Assembly: GCA_016124805.1 (NCBI GenBank)
Contig: WGND01000006.1
Location: 62,001-126,000, forward strand
Source: Hyphomicrobiales bacterium
GTDB taxonomy: Bacteria; Pseudomonadota; Alphaproteobacteria; Parvibaculales; Parvibaculaceae
Reading direction: 5' to 3'
DNA length: 64,000 nucleotides
Of this stretch, positions 1 to 7,887 are shown one piece after another. The translations under genes and the position numbers were made by a program. The notes under the pieces were generated by a model. The model saw nothing but the letters and a program-made list of their open reading frames with translations, was not told the DNA's origin and ran no database searches. Within the stretch, counting starts at the first letter, position 1, and each line of letters begins with the position of its first letter.

Positions 1-1
1 C

Positions 2-301
2 GAAGGGGCCGTTGAGGGCGAGAAGACAGATGCCCGGCCGCGCCGCGATGCCCGTCGCGACGGCAACAAGAGCGAACGCCCCAACAGAAACAATCAGGAC
101 CGCAATGCCAAAGGCGGCAAACCCCAGGGAAATCGCGACGACAATCGTGGTCCCAAGGGCCGCAACGCGGGCAAGGGTCGCAATGACAAGGACGGCGGCT
201 CGAAGGGCTATCGCGATCCCAAGCCCAACCGGCGCGAACCCGATCCGGATTCACCATTTGCAGCGCTCGCCATTTTGAAAGAGCGCGGTCTGGGCAAGTA
301 A
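2..301 (+). CDS. C-terminal end of a helicase-type protein (partial)
   Basis: This is the last 99 codons of a gene that begins before the window, read in the frame ending at the TAA at 299-301. The visible part is a low-complexity tail rich in Arg, Asn, Lys, Gly and Asp, which ends in a short ordered segment around DPDSPFAALAILKERGLGK. In alphaproteobacteria a superfamily II RNA/DNA helicase with this type of basic tail and this ending commonly precedes a small S4-domain gene, which is exactly what follows three bases later. The helicase motifs lie outside the window, so the call rests on the tail and on gene order. It could be another basic-tailed protein. Confidence 0.6.
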   Translation, partial: EGAVEGEKTDARPRRDARRDGNKSERPNRNNQDRNAKGGKPQGNRDDNRGPKGRNAGKGRNDKDGGSKGYRDPKPNRREPDPDSPFAALAILKERGLGK

Positions 302-304
302 TTC

Positions 305-688
305 ATGGCCGGAGAACCGATTCAGCGCCTTGACCGCTGGCTCTGGTTTGCCCGTTTCCTGAAAAGCCGTACCCTTGCCAGCACACTTGTTCAAAGCGGT
401 AAAATCCGCCTCAATGGGGAACGCGTCGCCAAGGCCGCAAGAACGGTCAAGCCCGGCGATGTGCTGACCTTCCCGCTGGGTGACCATGTCCGCATCATCC
501 GCATCATTGATCCGGGCACGCGGCGTGGACCTGCCAGCGAAGCCGCCTTACTTTACGAAGACCTAGCCCCGCCCCAGCCCCGCCAGACCCGGTCCGAACC
601 GCCCCCCGGCCACAGGGACAGCGGCAGCGGGCGCCCCACCAAGAAAGAACGTCGGGAGACCGACGCATTCAAGGGACAAGACACATGA
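305..688 (+). CDS. S4-domain RNA-binding protein (HslR-like)
   Basis: A 127-residue protein whose first 70 residues form an S4 domain: QRLDRWLWFARFLKSR, then a region ending in GDVLTF. This is the arrangement of HslR/Hsp15, which binds 50S subunits carrying stalled nascent chains. The tail after residue 85 is proline-, arginine- and lysine-rich and probably disordered. The gene starts three bases after the helicase-type gene and its stop overlaps the next start (ATGA at 685-688), so the three are probably one transcript. The S4 fold is clear. The exact RNA target in this organism is inferred from the family. Confidence 0.9.
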   Translation: MAGEPIQRLDRWLWFARFLKSRTLASTLVQSGKIRLNGERVAKAARTVKPGDVLTFPLGDHVRIIRIIDPGTRRGPASEAALLYEDLAPPQPRQTRSEPPPGHRDSGSGRPTKKERRETDAFKGQDT

Positions 689-1152
689 TGAATGCCATCA
701 AGGCCTTTTTGATGGGCCCCGAGAAAGAAGCCATTGATGAGACGCAGGCCACCCATATCGCCGTCGTCGCCCTGCTCGTGCGCGCGGCGACAAGCGATGC
801 CAATTTCGGCGATGACGAACGACAGGCCATCCGCGCCATCGTGGCTGAATATTTCAAGCTTTCCGACGCCGAAGTCACAAAACTGGTGGCCGCTGCCGAA
901 GATGAGGAGGCCGAGACCATGGACCTCCACCGCTGGACCCAGGCCATCAAGCGCCATTACAGCGAAGAAGAACGCATCGGGCTGATTGAGAAGCTCTGGG
1001 AAGTGGTATATGCCGACGGCAAATTGGATGATTATGAAGCCAATCTGTTGCGGCGCGTCGCTGGCCTGATATACGTTCCCGACCGTGAGTCAGGACAGGC
1101 GCGTCTCCGTGTCATGTCCCGGCTAGGAATTGGGTCCTCAGAGGAACATTGA
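685..1152 (+). CDS. TerB-like family protein
   Basis: A 155-residue helical, acidic protein. It has the feel of the TerB/DjlA-N fold: a helix with [20 protein letters not shown], a second repeat-like segment ending in [20 protein letters not shown], and acidic residues placed to bind metal (D-x-x-F/L-x-x-x-E in both halves). The start overlaps the stop of the S4 gene by four bases, and an in-frame ATG follows at 688. TerB-like proteins are cytoplasmic and often of unknown role; some are linked to tellurite or stress resistance. No ter genes lie nearby, so no resistance function is claimed. Confidence 0.75.
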   Translation: MMNAIKAFLMGPEKEAIDETQATHIAVVALLVRAATSDANFGDDERQAIRAIVAEYFKLSDAEVTKLVAAAEDEEAETMDLHRWTQAIKRHYSEEERIGLIEKLWEVVYADGKLDDYEANLLRRVAGLIYVPDRESGQARLRVMSRLGIGSSEEH

Positions 1153-1210
1153 GGCCCCGCTCAAGACCCGCGCAAAGGGCTGCCCGCAGCCGGCGCTATT
1201 GGAGAGTGCG

Positions 1211-1549
1211 ATGACTTACATTGTGACGGACGCCTGCATTCGCTGCAAATATATGGATTGCGTGGAGGTATGTCCCGTGGACTGCTTCTATGAAGGCGAA
1301 AACATGCTCGTCATCCACCCCGATGAATGCATCGACTGCGGCGTTTGCGAGCCTGAATGCCCTGCTGAAGCCATCAAGGCCGACACTGAGCCCGGCCTGG
1401 AGAAATGGCTGGAACTGAACACCGAATATGCCTCCAAATGGCCCAATATCACCATCAAGCGGGACGCCCCTGCCGATGCAGATGATTTCCAGGGCATGGA
1501 AGGCAAATTCGAGAAGTTTTTCAGTGAGGAACCCGGCGAGGGCGATTGA
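1211..1549 (+). CDS. fdxA: 7Fe ferredoxin (FdxA family)
   Basis: A 112-residue ferredoxin with the double cluster pattern of FdxA/Azotobacter FdI. Cys9, Cys17 and Cys21 lie in the first motif, and Cys40, Cys43, Cys46 and Cys50 in the second ([12 protein letters not shown]), which together fit one [3Fe-4S] and one [4Fe-4S] cluster. The 50-residue C-terminal extension, with its acidic end, is also typical of the family. A longer frame begins at 1130 but the family starts at MTYIVTDAC, and GGAGAG at 1201-1206 provides a ribosome site for 1211. It is a cytoplasmic one-electron carrier. The order ferredoxin then CarD is common in alphaproteobacteria. Confidence 0.95.
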   Translation: MTYIVTDACIRCKYMDCVEVCPVDCFYEGENMLVIHPDECIDCGVCEPECPAEAIKADTEPGLEKWLELNTEYASKWPNITIKRDAPADADDFQGMEGKFEKFFSEEPGEGD

Positions 1550-2040
1550 TCCCCTGCGGGCAGCTTTCGGCTGATCCGCGCCAAAGTGTCACAGGGATGA
1601 CCGGTGTAAATGGCTGTGCCGGACGCACCCGTCCGGCAGGCCGTTGCCTTGGCGAACAGGGCAAGTCCTTCAGACTCCGGATGATTTTCCTCTATCCCCC
1701 TGTGTTCACATGGTTTTTACCCGCCAAGCTTCCAATGGCGGGCAAATTGTGTTATGTTATTTCCATATTGAACTCCGCGCCGCAGACGCGTGAGTGCTCC
1801 GGTTACGAAGCACCCTGATCGGTGTATTCGTCGATATTTGGCCGAATAGATGCCGTTCCGCCCAGAATTGTGCGGCTTGAAGTGGCAAAGGCGCTGTTTT
1901 GCGACGGTAGCCACCTTTGAGCTGTGACAGAACTGTGCCAGGCCTCCCTATCAGCCCGCGATACCGGACTTCGCCTTCTGCGGGATGCGGCCCCATCTTC
2001 GTAAGGCACCGCCTCACTTAATGGCGGGACAGGAAAGGCT
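1550..2040. other. Gene-free stretch upstream of the CarD-type gene
   Basis: About 490 bases without a convincing gene; the small frames in either direction show no family resemblance. It holds an inverted repeat, CCCGCCA (1720-1726) and TGGCGGG (1736-1742), lying just after a T-rich run and followed by AT-rich sequence. I see no T tract after the repeat on the plus strand, so it is not a convincing terminator for fdxA. The stretch probably carries the promoter and a long leader for the downstream gene. Confidence 0.5.
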
Positions 2041-3198
2041 ATGGCGACCAAAGTGAAGAAGGCTCCAAAGTCCACACCCGCGAAATCCGCGTCAAAACCC
2101 GCCGCGTCCAAGGCCAAAGCCAAGGCACCTGCAAAGCCGTCTGCGGCCAAGGCAGCGACCAAGCCGAAAGCCAAGGCGGCAAACGCCAAAACATCCGCCT
2201 CCAAGTCAAAGGCCGCCAAGCCTGCGGCTGCCAAGAAGGCGTCGGCCAAAAAGGCTGAGACCAAGCCTGCGGCTGCCAAAAAACCCGCCGCCAAGAAGGC
2301 GGAAGCGGCAAAGGCAGCCAAGCCGGCCGTCAAGAAGTCAGCAGCAAAGCCTGCCGCCCCGGCAAAAAAGCCAGCCGCCAAGAAGGCCGCTGCCAAACCA
2401 GCTGCCAAAACCACCAAGGCGGCCGCCAAGCCAGCCGCCAAAGCGGCCCCCAAAACTGTCAGCAATGCTGGCAAGCTGCTCGCCGCGGCCAAAAGCAAGG
2501 CGGCCGCCGACAAGGTCAAGGCCGCTGAAGCCAAAGCCGCAACGGAAAAGGCAGCCGCTGAGAAGGTCGCTGCCGAAAAGGCTGCAGAAGCTGCCCGCAA
2601 GGAAGCAGCCAAGCCGGTCGTGCCCAAGCCCAATTTCAAATCCAAGGAATTCGTCGTCTATCCGGCCCATGGCGTCGGCCAGATCCTTGATGTGGAAACG
2701 CAGGAAGTCGCAGGCCATCGCCTCGAGCTCTTTGTCATCAATTTCGACAAGGAGAAAATGACCCTGCGTGTGCCGACCCACAAAGCCCAGGCCGTTGGCA
2801 TGCGCAAGCTGTCCGACGCAACCGTCGTGGGCAATGCCATCGAAACATTGCGCGGCCGCGCGCGTATCAAGCGCACCATGTGGAGCCGCCGTGCCCAGGA
2901 ATATGAAGCCAAGATCAATTCGGGCGACCTGATCTCGATTGCCGAAGTCGTGCGCGATCTCTATCGCTCCGACAAGCAGCCCGAACAGTCCTATTCCGAA
3001 CGCCAGCTCTATGAAGCAGCGCTCGACCGCATGGCCCGCGAAGTGGCCGTGGTCGAGCGGATCGAGGAAGATGCCGCCATCACGCTCATTGAAACGGCGC
3101 TTCAGGCCGTCGCCCCGGCCCGTGAAAAGGCCAAGGCAGATGCAGAAGCCGCAGATAATGCCGATGAGGACACCGACGGCAAGGAAGAAGCCGCCTGA
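2041..3198 (+). CDS. CarD/CdnL-family transcription regulator with a histone-H1-like N-terminal tail
   Basis: A 385-residue protein in three parts. Residues 1-195 are almost entirely Ala, Lys and Pro, with repeated AAKKPAAKKA- and KPAA-type units like eukaryotic histone H1 tails. Residues about 200-360 are a CarD/CdnL module: the RNA-polymerase-interacting domain begins SKEFVVYPAHGVGQI and is followed by the helical DNA-binding part (RRAQEYEAKINSGD and onward). The last 20 residues are acidic. CarD-type proteins bind the RNAP beta subunit and stabilise open promoter complexes. Ordinary family members are about 160-170 residues, so the basic tail more than doubles the size. A hairpin terminator follows. 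Confidence 0.9.
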   Translation: MATKVKKAPKSTPAKSASKPAASKAKAKAPAKPSAAKAATKPKAKAANAKTSASKSKAAKPAAAKKASAKKAETKPAAAKKPAAKKAEAAKAAKPAVKKSAAKPAAPAKKPAAKKAAAKPAAKTTKAAAKPAAKAAPKTVSNAGKLLAAAKSKAAADKVKAAEAKAATEKAAAEKVAAEKAAEAARKEAAKPVVPKPNFKSKEFVVYPAHGVGQILDVETQEVAGHRLELFVINFDKEKMTLRVPTHKAQAVGMRKLSDATVVGNAIETLRGRARIKRTMWSRRAQEYEAKINSGDLISIAEVVRDLYRSDKQPEQSYSERQLYEAALDRMAREVAVVERIEEDAAITLIETALQAVAPAREKAKADAEAADNADEDTDGKEEAA

Positions 3199-3223
3199 GG
3201 CTCTCATCTGACGCAGCGACATC

Positions 3224-3253
3224 AAGGCCCGGCATCATTGCCGGGCCTTTTTT
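3224..3253 (+). terminator. Rho-independent terminator after the CarD-type gene
   Basis: The stem AAGGCCCGGC / GCCGGGCCTT with loop ATCATT is followed directly by a run of T, 26 bases after the stop codon. Confidence 0.9.
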
Positions 3254-3324
3254 ATGACGCATCCCGGACGATCAGGTCTTTAGAACTGATCCAATCTCTA
3301 AATCACCCCGTAACTAGCATGTGA

Positions 3325-3346
3325 CTGCGCGCTATCACGCGCGCAG
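3325..3346 (+). promoter_or_regulatory. Hairpin in the rpoH 5' leader
   Basis: A perfect 8-bp stem, CTGCGCGC and GCGCGCAG, with loop TATCAC lies 32 bases before the rpoH start codon. It has no T tract, and the ribosome site AGGGGG (3365-3370) lies outside the stem. It could be an RNA control element or a dyad bound by a protein. The structure is visible; the role is not. Confidence 0.5.
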
Positions 3347-3378
3347 CCCATGCAGGCCAACCGCCAGGGGGTTCTGAA

Positions 3379-4278
3379 ATGGCATACACAGAGACAGCCG
3401 AAACACAGCGCGCCAATCGTCGCTATATGAAAAAAGCCATGACCGTGGCGCTGCTCGAACCGGAAGTTGAGTTTGAGCTGGCTCGCCGCTGGCGCGAAGA
3501 TCGCGACGAACATGCACTGCATGACCTCACATCGGCTTATATGCGCCTTGTGATCTCGCTGGCGACCCGCTTCCGCAATTATGGCCTGCCCTATGGCGAT
3601 CTCATTCAGGAAGGCAATGTCGGCCTGATGCAGGCGGCCAGCCGCTTTGAGCCCGAGCGCGGCATCCGCTTCTCAACTTATGCGACATGGTGGATACGCG
3701 CCGCGATCCAGGATTACATCCTGCGCAACTGGTCGATTGTCCGCACCGGCACGACGGCTGCACATAAATCCCTGTTCTTCAATCTCCGCCGGTTGCGGAC
3801 CCTGATCGACAATGGCACACGCCAGAACCTCACCTCGCAGGATCGCATCTTCATCGCCGAGAAGCTCAATGTCGGCGTGCGCGATGTCGAGGTGATGGAT
3901 GCCCGCCTGATGTCGGGTGACCGTTCGCTCAACGCCATGATTGGCGACAGTTCCGGCGACGACAGTGCCACAGAATGGCAGGACCTCTTGCCTGACGAAC
4001 GTCCGCTGCCAGAAGACGCGGTAATGGAAAACCATGACGCCGAAACCCGCACGCAATGGATTGAGCAGGCAATGAAATCCCTCTCCGAGCGTGAACTGGT
4101 CATCATCCGTGAGCGCCGCCTGAAGGACGACAGCGTGACATTGGAAACGCTCGGCAAGCAGCTTGGCATTTCCAAAGAGCGCGTACGCCAAATCGAACAT
4201 CAGGCACTTGGCAAGTTGAAGCAGGCCCTGCTGCGCCAGATACCTGATCCTGAAGCAGCGGGTCTTCTCAATATCTGA
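3379..4278 (+). CDS. rpoH: RNA polymerase heat-shock sigma factor RpoH (sigma-32)
   Basis: A 299-residue sigma factor. Region 2 (about residues 74-118) includes DLIQEGNVGLMQAASRF and ATWWIRAAIQDY. The RpoH-specific box (about 129-138) reads KSLFFNLRRL. Region 4 (about 232-290) ends with the helix-turn-helix LGISKERVRQIEHQAL. RpoH directs RNA polymerase to heat-shock promoters; the RpoH box is the segment tied to FtsH/DnaK control and core binding. The start has a strong AGGGGG site eight bases upstream. Alphaproteobacteria often have two rpoH copies, and which copy this is cannot be told here. A leader hairpin at 3325-3346 may matter for control. Confidence 0.95.
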   Translation: MAYTETAETQRANRRYMKKAMTVALLEPEVEFELARRWREDRDEHALHDLTSAYMRLVISLATRFRNYGLPYGDLIQEGNVGLMQAASRFEPERGIRFSTYATWWIRAAIQDYILRNWSIVRTGTTAAHKSLFFNLRRLRTLIDNGTRQNLTSQDRIFIAEKLNVGVRDVEVMDARLMSGDRSLNAMIGDSSGDDSATEWQDLLPDERPLPEDAVMENHDAETRTQWIEQAMKSLSERELVIIRERRLKDDSVTLETLGKQLGISKERVRQIEHQALGKLKQALLRQIPDPEAAGLLNI

Positions 4279-4294
4279 CCAGATCTGACCGGCT

Positions 4295-5743
4295 CTATTC
4301 CGTGACCAGCTTGACCTGCGAACCAACACGCGGTTCGGCATTGAGCGCCAAACCGTTCAGGACACGGAAACGCAATGCCTGATGATCTGACCAGACCATC
4401 CGAAGGCCGAGCTTGGCGGCCGTATCGCCACTCCTTACCGTCACAATACGGACCCGAAGCGGTTTGATCGCCCGTGCCTGAGCAGCAGACAGCTTCTGGA
4501 AGCTGTTCACCATGGCGATCAGCTCGGCATCGCGACGCCCGCCAATCTGCGGCAGCGTGCCGATCAGAAATCGATAAACATTCGTATCATCATACTGGAT
4601 GGCAACAAGGCGGGCGTTGTAACCATTGATACGCGTCATCGCTGTTGCCGCCGCCATGCCATGAATGGTCAGGCGCTGTGGCGAGGTCAGCTGCACGCCT
4701 TTGGCCCACTCATTGACAAGATAATCGGCAATATCGCGACCGCCCTGCTTCCTGTCGGCATCAAATTTGATCTGCGTCTTGTCAGGCCCCTGAACAACAA
4801 CAGCCTTTGCCGAATTCACAATCTCATAGCCAGAAGGCGCGGTGAATTTGAACCGTGACACCGGATGCAGAAATGTCCGGTCGCGGATGACCCCCTGGCT
4901 CAGCGAATCGCCATAAAGCAATCCGTTGATCGCCTTGAAATAGGCTGTCTGATTTCGCACGCCGCTGCCAGCAGCAACACCGCTTGCCCGCGCATGGGCC
5001 CGCGCAGCCTGGACGCGATCAGGCGTCGCCGGATGGCTCGAAAGCCAGCTTATCTGTCCGCCCGCATCCTTCTGATTGCTAACCGCGGCATTGAGCGTGT
5101 CCTGCGCACCAAGGCTCGCCAGAAAATCAGCTTCCGCCAGCGGGTCATATCCCGCACCTGCGAGCGCACGCACGCCAAGCTCATCGGCTTCATATTCCTG
5201 ATCGCGGGAATAACTCGCCAGCAAGCCCTGACCACCCATGCCCACGATCTGGTTCACCGCATTATTGCCCACAACGGCTCCCAGAACCGCGCCGAGCAGC
5301 GAGGTGCCCAATGCAGCCGTTTGGCGCTGGGCCGAATGGCGCGCCAGCACATGGCCGACCTCATGTCCGATCACACCTGCAAGCTCGGCCTCATCATTGG
5401 CGAGCGCCAGCAGGCCGCGCGTCACATAGACATAGCCGCCGGGCAGCGCAAACGCATTGACGATGGGGCTGTCGAGCACGGTCACACGATACTGGCCCGC
5501 CCCCTGCGGCCCATAGCCCTTGACCACCCTGTCCGTGACGTCGGCGACATAACGCCCGACAGCCGGATCATCATAGACGCCGCCATAGGCCTGAATGATC
5601 TTGGGATGGTTTTCGGCGCCGACGCGTGCCTCTTCCGCGCGCGACATGAGCGGCACAAGCTGGGTCTTGCCGGTTGCCTGATTTGTTGCGCAGCCCGCAA
5701 GTGCCGCACCAACCAAAATCAGTGCCAGCAATCTGGAGATCAT
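4295..5743 (-). CDS. M48-family metalloprotease, lipoprotein, with LysM-like C-terminus
   Basis: The chosen start gives 482 residues opening with a lipoprotein signal (MISRLLALILVGAALAGC, Cys18 as lipobox cysteine). The frame extends 16 codons upstream, but that would bury the signal. The zinc site HEVGH lies at about 127-131, with the third ligand in EADELG at about 185, as in BepA/LoiP-type M48 proteases. A C-terminal segment beginning near VRSGDTAAKLGL looks LysM-like. It is probably an outer-membrane-anchored periplasmic protease in envelope quality control. It is convergent with rpoH, leaving only 16 bases between the stops. Confidence 0.88.
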   Translation of the reverse strand: MISRLLALILVGAALAGCATNQATGKTQLVPLMSRAEEARVGAENHPKIIQAYGGVYDDPAVGRYVADVTDRVVKGYGPQGAGQYRVTVLDSPIVNAFALPGGYVYVTRGLLALANDEAELAGVIGHEVGHVLARHSAQRQTAALGTSLLGAVLGAVVGNNAVNQIVGMGGQGLLASYSRDQEYEADELGVRALAGAGYDPLAEADFLASLGAQDTLNAAVSNQKDAGGQISWLSSHPATPDRVQAARAHARASGVAAGSGVRNQTAYFKAINGLLYGDSLSQGVIRDRTFLHPVSRFKFTAPSGYEIVNSAKAVVVQGPDKTQIKFDADRKQGGRDIADYLVNEWAKGVQLTSPQRLTIHGMAAATAMTRINGYNARLVAIQYDDTNVYRFLIGTLPQIGGRRDAELIAMVNSFQKLSAAQARAIKPLRVRIVTVRSGDTAAKLGLRMVWSDHQALRFRVLNGLALNAEPRVGSQVKLVTE

Positions 5744-5823
5744 CAAGCTGACATCAGGGCCTGCCCTGCCCGTTCCCTGCCATATCATCACCTGCTCCCT
5801 TGCCCTCTGCTGCAGTCGGACGC

Positions 5824-6669
5824 TTATTTGTTCAGCAATTCAATCTGCTCAGGATGATCCACCACGATCTGCGGCCCGTTATAACGTTCGATCCAGCCAC
5901 GCACCCGCAATGGCCGGCCAATAACGGGCATGGAAGATCCCAGAAGATCAGCCCATGGCTCCTGATCAAAAAGCCTAACGCCTGCTGGCGGCACTGTCAC
6001 CGTGAAGTCCTGACGCCAGTCATCCCCGAAATTCAGATAGAGGCGACCCTTGATGATCCGGGCATCGCGCACGCGCCCCTCGACAAGCTGAAAGGTGCCT
6101 TCCAGCGCATTCAGCTGATTGATGTCACGCGCATCGCGGATCGCATAATAGGGCAGCGCCCAGATGCCGCGCCGCGCTGAACGCGCCTCCCGCTCAGCCT
6201 CCATCAGTGTGTCGGCACATTGGCGATTGTCCGAGAATGTATAGACGCGCGCCATGCCCTCCTGAACCATTTGTCGCTGCAGCCATGTCCCGTCATCCAG
6301 AAACAGATGCGCAAGGACACGCCCATGGCGGTCCATGCGTGTTTCGCCATATTTCAGCGTGACCATCTCGCCCAAAGAAAGTTTTTCAAGGCGGGCCGAT
6401 GACTCCGGCGCCAGCGGCCATGCTGGAAAGCCCTTGCGGCCCAGCGGCAGCTTGGGCGCCTGCGTGCCCATGAGACGCACCTGCCGACCATCGGCAAGCA
6501 CCACCGTATCGCCATCGACAATTTCGCGCACACGAAGGCGCTCGCCGCTGTCCAGCGAACAGCTGGCCGCGCCTTGCGCCACACTGGGTTCAAACAGGGA
6601 AAAGCCTGCGCCAAGGGCTACCAACAACAAAGCGGCAATACCGCCATAAGCCCAAAAGCGCTCTGTCAT
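5824..6669 (-). CDS. Thermonuclease (SNase)-fold protein with an altered active site
   Basis: A 281-residue protein with an N-terminal membrane anchor or signal (about residues 8-32), then an SNase-like domain at about 45-170: EIVDGDTVVLADGRQVRL, then MDRHGRVLAHLFL, then ARRGIWA. The remaining 110 residues form a second, possibly OB-like region. In active SNases the segment after the first arginine reads GxDxPE, whose Glu is catalytic. Here it reads MGTQAPKL, so Lys stands where that Glu is expected. The later Arg of DRHGR is kept. It is probably an exported or membrane-bound SNase relative whose nuclease activity is doubtful. Confidence 0.8.
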   Translation of the reverse strand: MTERFWAYGGIAALLLVALGAGFSLFEPSVAQGAASCSLDSGERLRVREIVDGDTVVLADGRQVRLMGTQAPKLPLGRKGFPAWPLAPESSARLEKLSLGEMVTLKYGETRMDRHGRVLAHLFLDDGTWLQRQMVQEGMARVYTFSDNRQCADTLMEAEREARSARRGIWALPYYAIRDARDINQLNALEGTFQLVEGRVRDARIIKGRLYLNFGDDWRQDFTVTVPPAGVRLFDQEPWADLLGSSMPVIGRPLRVRGWIERYNGPQIVVDHPEQIELLNK

Positions 6670-6709
6670 CTATCAGCTCTCTGGCTTTTATTTTCTGGCG
6701 AAGAGGCCC

Positions 6710-7350
6710 TCAGGACTCAAAAGGGACCGGCGAACGAAGGGCAATGATAGCGGCCTCGGTCCTGTTGCGCACCCCGAGTGCCTGCAGAATCGCATTCACA
6801 TGCAATTTCACTGTGGCGATGGAGATGCCAAGAATGGTGGCGATCTCCTGATTGGAGCGGCCCCTGCCGATCTCGTTCAGCACTTCGCGCTGTCGCGGCG
6901 TGAGTTTGTCATAGCCTGCCGCCAGAAAACCTTCAGGCGCTTCAGCAAAGCCAACGGGCTTGTTGCTCAGCATGGTGTCGGGCACATAGCGCCCCCCATC
7001 ATGATGAGACGCAAGGCACTCAACACCAGATTGCTGTTCATTGATTTGGGGATGAAGCCAGCAATGCCGAGATCCATGACCTCGCGTACAAAGGCCGCGC
7101 CGTCGCGATCGGAGAACATGCACATGCGTGCACCTGCCTGGCTGGCGAGTTTCCGCAAACCCTCCATATCCGTCTGGCCCGGCAGCCCGGCGAGCTCTAC
7201 AAGATAGAGATCCGCTTCAGTGCTGACGGCCTGAGAAAGACCTGTGGGGGCGCTCAGCAGCGTCACCTCCACTTCCTCACCCAACTGCCGCGCTATCGCG
7301 GCCATGCCTTCGCAATAAATCGGCTGTTCGCCAATGATCACGACCTGCAT
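6710..7350 (-). pseudogene. LuxR/NarL-type response regulator, broken by a one-base frameshift
   Basis: Two overlapping frames read as one protein. The first (from ATG at 7350, with site AAGGA upstream) encodes a receiver-like domain starting MQVVIIGEQPIYCEGM and reaches [10 protein letters not shown]. It then runs into a stop. The second frame continues with [12 protein letters not shown] and a LuxR helix-turn-helix ([22 protein letters not shown]). The switch falls at a run of six G on the coding strand (6992-6997 as C on the plus strand); one more G would join the halves. Possible explanations are a sequencing or assembly slip, a phase-variable tract, or a true pseudogene. The receiver lacks an obvious phospho-acceptor Asp. 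Confidence 0.8.
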
Positions 7351-7791
7351 AAACACATCCTTTTCTTCGTCGTTTTCCGCTGGAAGGCGGAACGGACGGA
7401 CTCTTACGGTCCAAATCGAATGCAACCAAAATCAACCTTTGGGAGCATACCAAATATGTAGATCGTGAACAGGGACAACACAAAGCCGCAAATTCGAAAA
7501 ATCAATAATTTGCAGTCCCTTAAGTGTTTTTTGGTGAAGAAAAAGACACCTTCAACACCCCCATTCCGGCCAAAAATGGGACAGTTTCACATAGATCAAA
7601 GGATGTGTTGCAAGCGCGGGACCAGACGGAAATCAGGTGATTAAACTCTGGATCACACCAAAATGGACTATTTTTGTCCGCGTCGGGGAGGCCGACTGTC
7701 AAAAAGCCGCAAAATGGTCCTGAAAAACGAATCACCCCAAAGGCGTCGGCGTTGTTTCTCCGTCCCCCGGCTTTTGCTATAAGGCGCTCAA
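7351..7791. other. AT-richer gene-free stretch between the response regulator and tRNA-Arg
   Basis: About 440 bases with no gene I can support. It presumably contains the promoter of the leftward response-regulator gene and that of the rightward tRNA. A 99-residue minus-strand frame (7520-7819) runs through the tRNA and has no family resemblance, so I do not call it. Confidence 0.5.
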
Positions 7792-7868
7792 GGCCCCGTA
7801 GCTCAGCAGGATAGAGCACCGGATTCCTAATCCGGGGGTCGTGCGTTCGAATCGCGCCGGGGTCACCA
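7792..7868 (+). tRNA. tRNA-Arg (anticodon CCT)
   Basis: A full cloverleaf is visible. The acceptor stem GGCCCCG pairs with CGGGGTC, the anticodon stem is CCGGA/TCCGG with loop TTCCTAA and anticodon CCT at 7826-7828, and the T arm contains GTTCGAATC. The CCA end is encoded at 7866-7868. It reads AGG codons. Confidence 0.95.
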
Positions 7869-7887
7869 CCAAACTCAATTCGCCGCC

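Noticed and set aside
1803-2645. A 280-codon minus-strand open frame opposite the CarD gene
   Set aside because: Its sequence is the mirror of the Ala/Lys repeat and would give a low-complexity Ala/Leu/Phe protein. The plus-strand CarD domain downstream is clear.
2338-3225. A 295-codon minus-strand frame opposite the CarD gene
   Set aside because: Low-complexity Gly/Cys/Phe composition, with no family resemblance; a shadow of the real gene.
4865-5857. A 330-codon plus-strand frame opposite the M48 protease
   Set aside because: The minus-strand protein has HEVGH and a lipoprotein signal; the plus-strand one has no motif and unusual codon use.
7520-7819. A 99-codon minus-strand frame near tRNA-Arg
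   Set aside because: It runs into the tRNA gene, has no similarity to a family and no ribosome site.
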